37,019 bases of DNA, taken from NCBI GenBank assembly GCA_017547685.1, contig JAFYPD010000007.1, forward strand, positions 1-37,019, given 5' to 3'. The notes beneath the pieces are model-generated. The model was not told the origin of the DNA. It made no database searches and saw nothing but the letters and a program-made list of their open reading frames with translations. Made by a program: the position numbers and the translations under genes. The stretch is from Peptococcaceae bacterium. GTDB lineage: Bacteria; Bacillota; Peptococcia; Peptococcales; Peptococcaceae. Of this stretch, positions 1 through 7,796 are shown piece by piece; position 1 is the stretch's first letter; each line of letters begins with the position of its first letter.

Positions 1-250
<250 letters not shown>

Positions 251-277
251 TCACAATGTGTTTCATGTTTTCTATAT

Positions 278-829
278 TTATTTAGATACTTTAACCATAC
301 TTGGACGGATTACCCGTTCTTTTAACATATAACCGGCGCGCAGTTCTTCTACTACGGTATCTTCCGGTACGGTGTCGTCCTCCACCTGCATAATGGCTTC
401 ATGCAGATTCGGATTAAACGGCTGGCCGACTGCCTCGATTTTTGTCATGCCTGCCTGTTCCAGCGCCTGCACCATCTGGCGGTAAATCATCTCCACACCT
501 TTGATCACATTCTGTGCTTCCTGGCTTTCGCCCGGTGTTCTCAGCGCCAGCTGGAAATTATCCAGCACCGGCAGCAGTTCTCCCATCAGTCTGGCATTGC
601 TGTATTTCAGCAAGTCGTCTTTTTCCTGCGCGGTGCGGCGTTTATAGTTTTCAAAATCCGCAGCGGTGCGCAGAAAACGCTGATTCAATTCTGCCAAATC
701 GGCAGCCAGTTTTTCCGGATCCAGTACTTCTTCCGCTGCTTCTTCGGCAGCGTCCGTTTCGCTGGCGGTTTCTTCCTGTACTTCTTCGGTCACTTCCTCT
801 TCCAGGATTTCTTTTTCCTGTTCTGTCAT
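278..829 (-). CDS. grpE: Nucleotide exchange factor GrpE
   Basis: GrpE releases ADP from DnaK and so resets the Hsp70 cycle. The predicted protein is about 183 residues, normal for the family. Its first 50 residues are a Glu-rich, poorly conserved tail. A long helix follows (AADFENYKRRTAQEKDDLLK, then LMGELLPVLDNFQLAL), which is the dimerising coiled coil. The C-terminal beta domain has the conserved GQPFNPNLHEAI and GYMLKERVIRPSMVKVSK segments. I start at the ATG at 829. A GTG at 841 is also in frame, but it sits only one base from the AAAGGAG site, while the ATG is about 13 bases from it, so neither spacing is ideal. It lies between the chaperonin gene and dnaK in the HrcA operon. Confidence 0.97.
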   Translation of the reverse strand: MTEQEKEILEEEVTEEVQEETASETDAAEEAAEEVLDPEKLAADLAELNQRFLRTAADFENYKRRTAQEKDDLLKYSNARLMGELLPVLDNFQLALRTPGESQEAQNVIKGVEMIYRQMVQALEQAGMTKIEAVGQPFNPNLHEAIMQVEDDTVPEDTVVEELRAGYMLKERVIRPSMVKVSK

Positions 830-864
830 GTGATTGGTCACACTCCTTTATTTGCTATGTTGTG

Positions 865-2391
865 TTACGAAGTTTGCTGATATTCTTTTTTCTTCACAAT
901 AATATTGATGCGTAAAATAGCTTCCGCCACCTCACCGGCTGTTTTCAGCCCGTGCAGTTTTACATACAGCGGATCTACAATCCCTGCAATGTATAAATCA
1001 TCAATGCGGCCTGTGTCGCAGTTGATACTGAGATGATTGTTCTGCTGCAGTTCCTGTGCCCTGTGCACATCGCCCAGTTTTTCCAGCGGGTTAAACCCCG
1101 CATTGGTGACAATCTGCATAAATGGCTTCTTCAATGCCGCGATAACACAGTCTGCGCCGAATACTGCCATACCGGACAGTGCATTTTTGTTCTGCTCCAG
1201 CTGCCGGGCAACTGCTAACTCGGCAGCACCGCCGCCGGCCACAAGCCCGCGCTGTAACGCCGACTGTACACTGGCTGCTGCATCTTTGGCAATGCGTTCT
1301 TTCTCGCCTACCACCTCGCCGGTGGTTGCACCCACCAGAATGGTTGCCATGGCTTTTCCGCCGCCACCCAGCACTTTTATATTGTGCAGTTTCTCATTTC
1401 CTATGATATGCGTTGCAGAGCCAAACTGTTTTTTCAGTTCATCTGCTGGCTTCAGCAGGCTGGTGCGTTTTACTAATTTGGCACCGCAGTGCTCCGCCAG
1501 GTCAACCAGTTCTTTGTGCGGCACACGAGCCACCACCAGGACACCGGCTTCCTCCAGTAGCTCTGCTGCCGCGTCATCCACGCCCCGGTCTGCAAAAACA
1601 GCCTGCACACCAGTATCGATGAGTTTCTGTATATTGGTTTTAAACTGCTCTTTTAACACCAGATACTGCTGAAATCCGCTCTCTGTTGCAAGGGCGCCGT
1701 TGCCCAGCTCCTCCTGCTCCAGTGCATCATCCAGCACCATCACTTTGATATCGCCTTCCAGCTCCAGCGGCATCTGCCGGGTCAGCCGCTCTTTGGTGAC
1801 CAGTACCCCGTTCAGTACCTCACTGCCAGCACCTTCCACTGCCCGCACCCGCTGTGAAAAGCGGAAACTGGCATCCAGCAGTTTTTCCTGCCCGATGAGT
1901 GCGGCGCCTTCCATAATCAGCTTCGCGATGGCTTCATCCTCCCGGCCTGCCACATAAGCAATGTTATACAGCTGACCAGTATCCAGACTGCCCACCAGAA
2001 CAGCTTCCAGCTCCATTAAGCGGCAAGCTTCCTTCACACCGTAGCGTAAGCCAGTCAGCACCTGTGCCACAGGCACCCCTTTGCTGACCTGTTCCAGCCC
2101 GTGGGTTACCATCTCTCCGGCCATCAGCGCCGCTGTGGTGGTGCCGTCGCCGGCTTCCTCCTGCTGTGCGTTAATCGAATGGATTAACATGCGTGCCACC
2201 GGATGGTTGACCTCCATCATATTCAGGATGGTCACACCGTCGTTGGTGATAACCACGTTGCCGAACTGATCCACCAGCATAGTGTCCAGCCCTTTTGGCC
2301 CGATGGTGCTTTCCACCGCAGCCATCACAGCCCGTACGGCATTACTGTTGTTTTCAATCAGGTCAAATTTCTGTTCCCGCTGTTCATTCAT
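865..2391 (-). CDS. Group III (thermosome-like, archaeal-type) chaperonin
   Basis: A 508-residue Hsp60-type ATPase that folds proteins inside a double-ring cage. The sequence is of the TCP-1/thermosome kind rather than GroEL. Visible signatures are STIGPKGLDTMLVD (residues about 28-41), VVITNDGVTIL, the nucleotide loop EEAGDGTTTAALMAGEM (about 77-93), the hinge segment GEKERIAKDAAASVQSAL with the likely hydrolytic Asp, GLVAGGGAAELAVARQLE, and the C-terminal GIVDPLYVKLHGL...AEAILRI typical of group II subunits. There is no GroEL-like Gly-Gly-Met tail. Bacterial chaperonins of this kind, called group III, were described from Carboxydothermus and relatives inside dnaK operons and work without GroES. 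Here the gene sits 12 bases after hrcA and just before grpE, the same arrangement. The ATG at 2391 follows GAGGG. The family is clear; the oligomeric state is inferred. Confidence 0.93.
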   Translation of the reverse strand: MNEQREQKFDLIENNSNAVRAVMAAVESTIGPKGLDTMLVDQFGNVVITNDGVTILNMMEVNHPVARMLIHSINAQQEEAGDGTTTAALMAGEMVTHGLEQVSKGVPVAQVLTGLRYGVKEACRLMELEAVLVGSLDTGQLYNIAYVAGREDEAIAKLIMEGAALIGQEKLLDASFRFSQRVRAVEGAGSEVLNGVLVTKERLTRQMPLELEGDIKVMVLDDALEQEELGNGALATESGFQQYLVLKEQFKTNIQKLIDTGVQAVFADRGVDDAAAELLEEAGVLVVARVPHKELVDLAEHCGAKLVKRTSLLKPADELKKQFGSATHIIGNEKLHNIKVLGGGGKAMATILVGATTGEVVGEKERIAKDAAASVQSALQRGLVAGGGAAELAVARQLEQNKNALSGMAVFGADCVIAALKKPFMQIVTNAGFNPLEKLGDVHRAQELQQNNHLSINCDTGRIDDLYIAGIVDPLYVKLHGLKTAGEVAEAILRINIIVKKKEYQQTS

Positions 2392-2403
2392 GGTATTCCC
2401 TCG

Positions 2404-3435
2404 CTATTCATTGTCCTTATAGGCTTCTTCCAGCGTCTGTGCCATGGTGTTCAGCATGGACACCGCAGTCGCGTAATCCATTCGGGTCGGGCCGATGAGC
2501 CCCACCTTGCCAACGGTTTCCCCTTTTACCTTGTAACTTGCCACAATCACGCTGCAGTCTTTTACTTCATCCAGCCCGGTTTCAGACCCGATTTTCACCG
2601 TAATGCCGGTTTCGGTGTCACCTTCCATCAGCTGGCTCAGCACTTCCTGCTGTTCCAGCGACTGCAGCAGATTTTTTACTTTATTCACATCCTTGAACTC
2701 AGGCTGCGACAGCATATTCAGGCCGCCGTCCAGATAAATCTTTTTATCTTTGCCCTGTACATTCAGGATGGAGGATAACATTTCTAACGCGCAGTCCACA
2801 ACCTGACGCTGCCGGGTCAGATTCTGAAAAATATTTTCCAGAATATTGCGCTGCCAGTCGTCTACTTTCAAACCGCGCAGGTTCTGGTTCATCATCATCG
2901 AAACCAGATCCAGATCTTCTCTGGTCATCGTTTTCGGGATTTCCAGAAAACGATTTTCAATTTTGTCACCTTCGGTGATAATCACCATCAGCGCTTTTCC
3001 CGGTTCCACCAGCAGCAGCTGTAACAGCTGCAGTGTGGAGCCTTTGCTCTCATCCAGCATCATCACCGTGGTGCAGTTGGTTACCTCGGCCAGCATCTTC
3101 ATCGAATCGCGCAGCACATCACTGACCTGCTGCCGTTTATCATGAATGGCCTTCTGAATCAGTTTTTTGGCTTCCTCCTGAATATCGCTCTGTGCCATCA
3201 GGTAATCCACATAATAGCGATACCCTGCATCCGACGGCACACGGCCTGCCGATGTATGCGGCTGTTCAATCAGCCCCATTTCCTCCAGATCCGCCATCTC
3301 ATTGCGGATGGTCGCCGAACTGACACCCAGGTTATATTTCTTGGAGATGGTTCTGGAACCTACCGGTTCAGCAGTTTCAATATAATCCAGCACAACCGCC
3401 TCCAGGATTTTTTGCTTCCGGCTGTCCATTTCCAT
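2404..3435 (-). CDS. hrcA: Heat-inducible transcription repressor HrcA
   Basis: HrcA represses heat-shock operons by binding CIRCE elements and depends on chaperonin for activity. The 343-residue protein matches the family length of about 340. The N-terminal winged helix is visible in the first 75 residues (EPVGSRTISKKYNLGVSSAT, IRNEMADLEEMGLIEQPHTS, AGRVPSDAGYRYYVDYLM). The C-terminal part ends with GLIGPTRMDYATAVSMLNTM, typical of the family. I start at the ATG at 3435, preceded by AAAGAGGTGG. A longer in-frame reading up to 3528 would run back through the CIRCE element and the promoter, so it is rejected. It is the first gene of the operon hrcA - chaperonin - grpE - dnaK and is autoregulated through the CIRCE just upstream. 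HrcA classically senses GroEL; which chaperonin plays that role here is open. Confidence 0.97.
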   Translation of the reverse strand: MEMDSRKQKILEAVVLDYIETAEPVGSRTISKKYNLGVSSATIRNEMADLEEMGLIEQPHTSAGRVPSDAGYRYYVDYLMAQSDIQEEAKKLIQKAIHDKRQQVSDVLRDSMKMLAEVTNCTTVMMLDESKGSTLQLLQLLLVEPGKALMVIITEGDKIENRFLEIPKTMTREDLDLVSMMMNQNLRGLKVDDWQRNILENIFQNLTRQRQVVDCALEMLSSILNVQGKDKKIYLDGGLNMLSQPEFKDVNKVKNLLQSLEQQEVLSQLMEGDTETGITVKIGSETGLDEVKDCSVIVASYKVKGETVGKVGLIGPTRMDYATAVSMLNTMAQTLEEAYKDNE

Positions 3436-3464
3436 GTTCTCCACCTCTTTCTGCTTCCTTGTTG

Positions 3465-3491
3465 TTAGCACTCTTTCGACTCGAGTGCTAA
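3465..3491 (-). promoter_or_regulatory. CIRCE operator (HrcA binding site)
   Basis: A perfect CIRCE inverted repeat, TTAGCACTC-N9-GAGTGCTAA, lies 29 bases upstream of the hrcA start and just downstream of the promoter. HrcA bound here would block transcription of the whole chaperone operon until heat stress. All nine bases of both arms match the consensus. Confidence 0.98.
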
Positions 3492-3499
3492 CAATGAAT

Positions 3500-3528
3500 A
3501 GTATAATACGGTTATCCCAGAAAATCAA
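3500..3528 (-). promoter_or_regulatory. Sigma-A promoter of the hrcA operon
   Basis: On the minus strand TTGATT (3523-3528) and TATACT (3500-3505) are separated by 17 bases, a near-consensus housekeeping promoter. The CIRCE element starts 8 bases downstream of the -10 box, so it covers the expected transcription start. This is the usual layout for HrcA control. Confidence 0.88.
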
Positions 3529-3600
3529 TGGATTTTTTCAAAAATTTTTTGATAATAATGTTAAGAAATTGTGGAGAAATATTCTGATTTACAGGATTGC

Positions 3601-3663
3601 AAAAAACCGGAACAGACGCCAAATCCGAATGTGCCATTCGCAATTCTGTCGGTTCCGGTTTTA
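3601..3663. terminator. Bidirectional terminator-like nested hairpin
   Basis: The arms AAAACCGGAAC.GAC and GTC.GTTCCGGTTTT pair with one mismatch around an inner CGAATG-TGC-CATTCG hairpin. A-runs on one side and T-runs on the other allow termination in both directions. It separates the GntR end of the catabolic cassette from the heat-shock operon promoter. Confidence 0.75.
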
Positions 3664-3715
3664 ATTTGTTTTTTAAGAAAAAGAGTTTCATGTTTGGATT
3701 TATATGATTCGCTAT

Positions 3716-3778
3716 TTTTTCATAAAGCAACAGTATCTTTTCTCGCGCTTTTGGTGTAAAATATTTATAGTGACTCAT
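3716..3778 (-). pseudogene. Possible remnant of an IS30-like transposase (N-terminus only)
   Basis: An ATG at 3778 behind a GGTGG site opens MSHYKYFTPKAREKILLLYEK, which resembles the first 20 or so residues of IS30-family transposases (MSHYKHFT.KERE.IL). After residue 21 the reading frame runs into unrelated sequence and through the terminator hairpin at 3601-3663, with no helix-turn-helix or DDE domain. I read this as the truncated 5' end of a lost insertion sequence at the border of the AT-rich cassette. The match is short and from memory, so the call is tentative; an unrelated short ORF is the alternative. Confidence 0.4.
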
Positions 3779-3836
3779 AGTTCCACCTGGTATCTGATTG
3801 TCTTCGCAAACATCATGATACCAGAACTATGGGTCA
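3771..3836. repeat. Imperfect inverted repeat over the start of the IS30-like fragment
   Basis: TGACTCATAGTTC-cacc-TGGTATC (3771-3794) is the reverse complement of GATACCAGAACTATGGGTCA (3817-3836), with one mismatch and a 4-base bulge. It overlaps the ribosome site and ATG of the transposase-like fragment, so the hairpin could hide that start. It could be a transposon-end relic or the terminator of the GntR gene. Confidence 0.6.
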
Positions 3837-3896
3837 TTTTCTTTTGTTGCACTTAGATTGTATATTCAAGACTAAAACATTTTTTCTTCATAATTA

Positions 3897-4601
3897 TTAA
3901 TTATATGGCCCTGTCTTCTCTTCCATACTGGAAATCATTGCTCGCTCTGCATTCGCAACATGCTCACGAGCCAGTCTGGAAGCCAGTTCACCATTATGTT
4001 CGACCAGTGCTTTTACAATCTGTTTATGCTCTTCCAGAGCAGTTTTATCTCTATCGGGAAAGGTCGATGAGGTAGCACGAAGTTGTTGTAATTGTTCTTG
4101 CAAAATATTTGCAAATCGCACCAGACACTGATTATTTGCCGCCTGATAAATGATGCTATGAAAAGTACTGTCGATGTAAGCGGTGTTGTTCCAATCACAG
4201 CCTCTGCTTTCTTGGATTTTGAATTGACCTGACAGCTGACGTTCCAGTGCATCCAGTTCTTTATCAGTGATGCGTTCCACTGCCAGGCTTACAGCCAGCA
4301 TTTCTAATGCAGAACGAACTTCATATATTTCGTTGATATCTTTCATGGACACATCTGCAACGTAAGCACCTTTATGCGGGGTCACTATTACTAACCCTTC
4401 TAATTCCAGGGCTCTGATGGCTTCCCGCAAAGGAGTACGACTTACACCCATTTCATCGGCCAATTGAACTTGCATTAGACGCTCGCCCGGTTTCAATACC
4501 TGCGTAACAATTGCATCACGCAATATTTCAATCACCTTGTCACGCAGTGGTCTATCTCCATCCATGTTAACAGGCGCTAATCTTCTCACCTTTACTGCCA
4601 C
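3897..4601 (-). CDS. GntR-family transcriptional regulator, FadR/FCD subfamily
   Basis: A 234-residue DNA-binding regulator of a type that usually responds to a small carboxylic acid. The N-terminal GntR winged helix spans about residues 18-85: LRDKVIEILRDAIVTQVLKP, GERLMQVQLADEMGVSRTPL, REAIRALELEGLVIVTPHKG. The C-terminal FCD domain (about 95-225) carries the metal- and ligand-binding His residues in TFHSIIY, EEHKQIVKAL and AREHVANAE. The GTG start at 4601 follows AAGGGGTGA. It is the last gene of the transporter/lyase cassette, separated from the AEC gene by a terminator-like hairpin, so it may be made partly from its own promoter. It is the obvious candidate regulator of the cassette, perhaps through the palindrome at 10.4 kb; that link is inference. 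Confidence 0.9.
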   Translation of the reverse strand: MAVKVRRLAPVNMDGDRPLRDKVIEILRDAIVTQVLKPGERLMQVQLADEMGVSRTPLREAIRALELEGLVIVTPHKGAYVADVSMKDINEIYEVRSALEMLAVSLAVERITDKELDALERQLSGQFKIQESRGCDWNNTAYIDSTFHSIIYQAANNQCLVRFANILQEQLQQLRATSSTFPDRDKTALEEHKQIVKALVEHNGELASRLAREHVANAERAMISSMEEKTGPYN

Positions 4602-4637
4602 AAAGCGTCACCCCTTCTTCTAATATATTCTGGTAGT

Positions 4638-4671
4638 AAAAAGACCCATTCATATGATTGAACAGGTCTTT
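4638..4671 (-). terminator. Terminator-like hairpin between the AEC permease and GntR genes
   Basis: On the minus strand AAAGACC and GGTCTTT pair around an 18-base loop, followed by TTTTT. It sits just after the permease stop and before the GntR gene and would uncouple or reduce GntR expression. Confidence 0.6.
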
Positions 4672-4683
4672 GAAACTAAATAG

Positions 4684-5595
4684 CTATTGAAAAAATAGTA
4701 GCAAAATATTAATGGCCACTAAACTGACAGGTACAGTAATAGAACTAAGCGCACCATATACAGATGGTTTGCAGCCGCATAAACTGCAAAAATTGGGTGC
4801 AAAACTAGTCACTGGACCAAACAAAACAAAATATAGTGTTATTTGTTCTATTTCACTCAAAGGAAATAAATAACAGGCTGTGGTTGCAATGATAAAAGCA
4901 CCAATCAAACGAATTGCCATAATCAGCAATATATCACCTAAATCATGACGATTAATATCAATGTCGAATGTGATACCTAGCATAATCATGGTAATAATAA
5001 TCGTAGATGATCCAATCATGTTTGCTATTTCATATACAGGAGCAGGAAAATGGATATTCATCATGGATAGGATTAACATAACTAAACAGGTATCAAATGG
5101 CACTGAAGAAAACAGATTTCGAAAAAAGACATTCAGGGAGGGTTTTTTGCTTTTTTCGACGAAACATCTGGCTAATGCGTATGTTCCGCCTGTAGTCATA
5201 ATAGCATTGCCCATGCCGTACATCGTTGCAGCAATTATCGCTTCTGGAGAAAAAACAGATGCAATGATAGGTACAGCATATCCGTTCACATTACTTCCGG
5301 AACAATTCAGCATATATAGTGCTTTTTCAGCTCCATCTTTATTTCTGGCAAAAAACAAACCAGTATAACAAAGAATCAGATTCGCCAGAATTGCTAAAAC
5401 AAACATTAACACCAGAGTAAATGTCGGTACGAAATTTTTAAAGGAGGCAATAAATATACACGGCATCGTAATATACAGCATAACCTTACTAAGTACAAAA
5501 CGATCCTCTGTATGAAATATTCCGATTTTCTTTCCGCAAAAACCTAAAAAGATTAAAAGAATATACCCTGCTGATTTCGTTAATATCTCTTCCAT
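4684..5595 (-). CDS. AEC-family permease (auxin efflux carrier/malate permease-like)
   Basis: A 303-residue inner-membrane protein with about ten hydrophobic segments spread evenly over its length, the usual form of AEC transporters (Mem_trans family). Family members move malate, malonate, lactate and similar anions. Recognisable parts are the first segment (SAGYILLIFLGFCGKKIG), the SKVMLYITMPCIFIASFKNF stretch, the NGYAVPI segment in the first half, and the PVTSFAPNFCSLCG segment near the end. It lies 15 bases after tctB, so it is co-transcribed with the TTT transporter. Its presence beside a complete tripartite transporter suggests either export of an end product or a second uptake route. 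The substrate cannot be read from the sequence. Confidence 0.85.
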   Translation of the reverse strand: MEEILTKSAGYILLIFLGFCGKKIGIFHTEDRFVLSKVMLYITMPCIFIASFKNFVPTFTLVLMFVLAILANLILCYTGLFFARNKDGAEKALYMLNCSGSNVNGYAVPIIASVFSPEAIIAATMYGMGNAIMTTGGTYALARCFVEKSKKPSLNVFFRNLFSSVPFDTCLVMLILSMMNIHFPAPVYEIANMIGSSTIIITMIMLGITFDIDINRHDLGDILLIMAIRLIGAFIIATTACYLFPLSEIEQITLYFVLFGPVTSFAPNFCSLCGCKPSVYGALSSITVPVSLVAINILLLFFQ

Positions 5596-5610
5596 ATTGC
5601 ATCACATCAC

Positions 5611-6069
5611 TTAAAATAACAGTGCGTCAGGAATTGGCACCTTCAAAAAAACGTCAAAGCCTAAATAAATTATAGCTGTAACAACTAAACTGATTACAAT
5701 TAACTTTGCAAACTCTTTCAGAGTTCTATCTTCTTTTTTGCCCAGAAAAAACGAAAGGACAATAATAAAGATGAAGCTGCTCACATAAAAGCCAATATAT
5801 TCTACCCCAAAATAATATACAAACGCGAAAATAATTGTTGTTATAACACGATTATATTTCAGATTTGCAAAAGGATATACCTTACTATCATCTTTTTTGA
5901 AGAATAATGCTTGAATCAATATTACAACAGCAAGTGATCCAATAACAATAATTAATGCTTTAGGATAAACATCTGCAGGTTCTACGATATTAACCGCTGA
6001 GCTCCAGAAAACAGCACAAATGATTAATGTTACTACGGATAACAAAATATTCAACTGTTTCATTGACAT
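5611..6069 (-). CDS. tctB: Tripartite tricarboxylate transporter, small membrane subunit TctB
   Basis: A 152-residue membrane protein with four hydrophobic segments, matching the TctB family in size and layout. TctB is the small integral subunit that partners TctA in solute uptake with a periplasmic-type binding protein (TctC), driven by an ion gradient. Segments are seen at about residues 8-26, 38-56, 74-105 (split by a short Tyr/Gly-rich turn) and 120-142. The gene follows tctA by 16 bases and precedes the AEC permease by 15, so the three form one unit. Sequence conservation in TctB is low; the call rests on size, topology and position next to tctA. Confidence 0.88.
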   Translation of the reverse strand: MSMKQLNILLSVVTLIICAVFWSSAVNIVEPADVYPKALIIVIGSLAVVILIQALFFKKDDSKVYPFANLKYNRVITTIIFAFVYYFGVEYIGFYVSSFIFIIVLSFFLGKKEDRTLKEFAKLIVISLVVTAIIYLGFDVFLKVPIPDALLF

Positions 6070-6085
6070 ATAATATCAGCCCTTT

Positions 6086-7579
6086 CTATTTTCTGTTTTT
6101 CAATAATTTACCGATATAAGGAGAAGCGACTGACAGGATGCATAATAAAATCATAACCACACATACTGGTCTGAAAACAAATACGGATAATAAACTACCC
6201 GCTGCACTGCTCATTAATAACCCTTGAGAAAAGTTCACTTCAATAATAGAGCCTAAAATTAAACCTAATACCAGTGGACCAGGTTCAATATCAAGTTTCA
6301 AGAAGATAAAACCAACTACTCCAGAAATTAACATGACCATAACATCATACATACTGTTTCTGATTGCATAACTGCCGATTACGGATAATACAGCAACAAC
6401 AACTGCAATGTAATGCGTAGGAACATTTAATACTTTAACAAACAGTTTCATCCCAATGGCACCCAGAATCAGCATTAAAATATTTGCTACGAACAGCCCC
6501 ACTATGAATGTGTATGTGATGTCGCCAGCTTGTGTAAATAATTTCATGCCTGGTGTTAATCCATGTGCCAAAAGGCCGCCCATCAGAACCGCTGCAACAG
6601 GACTACCCGGAATCCCCAGCGCCAGTAAAGGGATTAAGGAAGAACTTACCGTTGCATTATTCGCAGATTCACTACTTGCCACACCGCCTATTGCACCTTT
6701 GCCGTATTCGTCTGCGTCTTTTGCAAAACGTTTCGACTCGTTGTATGCCACAAAACTTGCGATATTACCACCTGCACCAGGTAAAATCCCAACAATACTG
6801 CCTAAAATGGAAGAACGTAATAACAGAATTTTATATTTTGACAACAATGTTTTAAATGTTTTTTTCATTACCCCTTTTTCTGGATTATATTTAGCTAAAT
6901 AATTAGCATTTTCATCAACCAGCACCAGAACCTGTGTGAAAGAAAACAGACCAATCATTGCAGGAATGGTACTAATGCCTGCAATCAAATCTCTGAATCC
7001 AAAGATAAACCGTTCATGCCCAGTAATCGGGTCAATCCCGATAGTAGCTAATAATAAACCTACTGCAGCTGCAAACAAGCCTTTGATAATATTATTTTCA
7101 CATAACGATGCTATGATAGTTAACCCAAAGATTGCCAGCCAGAAATATTCCGGAGAACCGAATTTCAAAGCAATCTGTGCTAAAGGTTCTGTGCCCGCTA
7201 ATAAAAAGACCGAACCAATTAAGCCACCAATCACCGATGCTACCAAAGCAGTCATCAGTGCGTCCCCAGCTTTTCCTTTTAGGGTTAACGGATATCCATC
7301 AAATGTTGTACACACGGCAGAAGGTGTCCCTGGCGTGTTAATTAAAATTGCAGAGTTTGAACCGCCATAAATTGCACCGCAATACATTGCACCCAACATC
7401 AGTAAACCGCTGCCCGGATCCATCCCGAATGTTAAAGGAACCAACAGGGCTACACCCATCGTGGCAGATAAGCCTGGCAATGCACCAATCATAATCCCGC
7501 CAGCGGTTGCCAAAATCATAATCAATAGATTAAAAGGACTTAACGCTTGCAATAGACCATAAATTATGTTTTCCAGCAT
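6086..7579 (-). CDS. tctA: Tripartite tricarboxylate transporter, large membrane subunit TctA
   Basis: A 497-residue transport subunit with about 10-12 membrane spans. The signature region is intact: GGIMIGALPGLSATMGVALL, then MYCGAIYGGSNSAILINTPG and TPSAVCTTFDGYPLTLKGKA; a second repeat has GILPGAGGNIASFVAYNESK and LALGIPGSPVAAVLMGGLL. I start at the ATG at 7579, six bases after AGAGGTG; a GTG at 7588 is in frame but overlaps that ribosome site. The gene follows tctC but is separated from it by a long terminator-like hairpin (7672-7752), which would let the binding protein be made in excess over the membrane subunits. TTT systems carry citrate, tartrate, glutarate, terephthalate and other acids; the substrate here is unknown. 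Confidence 0.95.
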   Translation of the reverse strand: MLENIIYGLLQALSPFNLLIMILATAGGIMIGALPGLSATMGVALLVPLTFGMDPGSGLLMLGAMYCGAIYGGSNSAILINTPGTPSAVCTTFDGYPLTLKGKAGDALMTALVASVIGGLIGSVFLLAGTEPLAQIALKFGSPEYFWLAIFGLTIIASLCENNIIKGLFAAAVGLLLATIGIDPITGHERFIFGFRDLIAGISTIPAMIGLFSFTQVLVLVDENANYLAKYNPEKGVMKKTFKTLLSKYKILLLRSSILGSIVGILPGAGGNIASFVAYNESKRFAKDADEYGKGAIGGVASSESANNATVSSSLIPLLALGIPGSPVAAVLMGGLLAHGLTPGMKLFTQAGDITYTFIVGLFVANILMLILGAIGMKLFVKVLNVPTHYIAVVVAVLSVIGSYAIRNSMYDVMVMLISGVVGFIFLKLDIEPGPLVLGLILGSIIEVNFSQGLLMSSAAGSLLSVFVFRPVCVVMILLCILSVASPYIGKLLKNRK

Positions 7580-7671
7580 AGAATTCACCTCTTAAAAATC
7601 TCATAGTAAACTTGTGATAACCTTTTATTCATAGATAATGAGAAATTCACTAATATAAAAGCCATCATAAT

Positions 7672-7752
7672 AAAAAAACAGTTCTTTAGAGATTATAAAA
7701 ATATGTGACACAATACAAACGTTACATTGCTAATCTCTAAGAACTGTTTTTT
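7672..7752 (-). terminator. Long terminator/attenuator hairpin between tctC and tctA
   Basis: AAAAAACAGTTCTTTAGAG and CTCTAAGAACTGTTTTTT, extended by ATTA/TAAT, form a stem of about 22 pairs with one bulged base and a loop of some 35 bases. On the minus strand it ends in a T-run. It lies within an operon, between the binding-protein gene and the membrane-subunit genes, so partial read-through is expected. Confidence 0.8.
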
Positions 7753-7796
7753 ATTAAATTAAATTACATAACAGCTACATAACAGCATTCGACCAT

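Noticed and set aside
1037..1672. Large plus-strand frame inside the chaperonin gene
   Set aside because: Composition is Ser/Cys/Pro-rich, typical of an antisense shadow of a well-conserved gene.
3436..3528. Longer in-frame N-terminus for HrcA starting at 3528
   Set aside because: It would translate the promoter and the CIRCE operator; the ATG at 3435 has a strong ribosome site and gives the family length.
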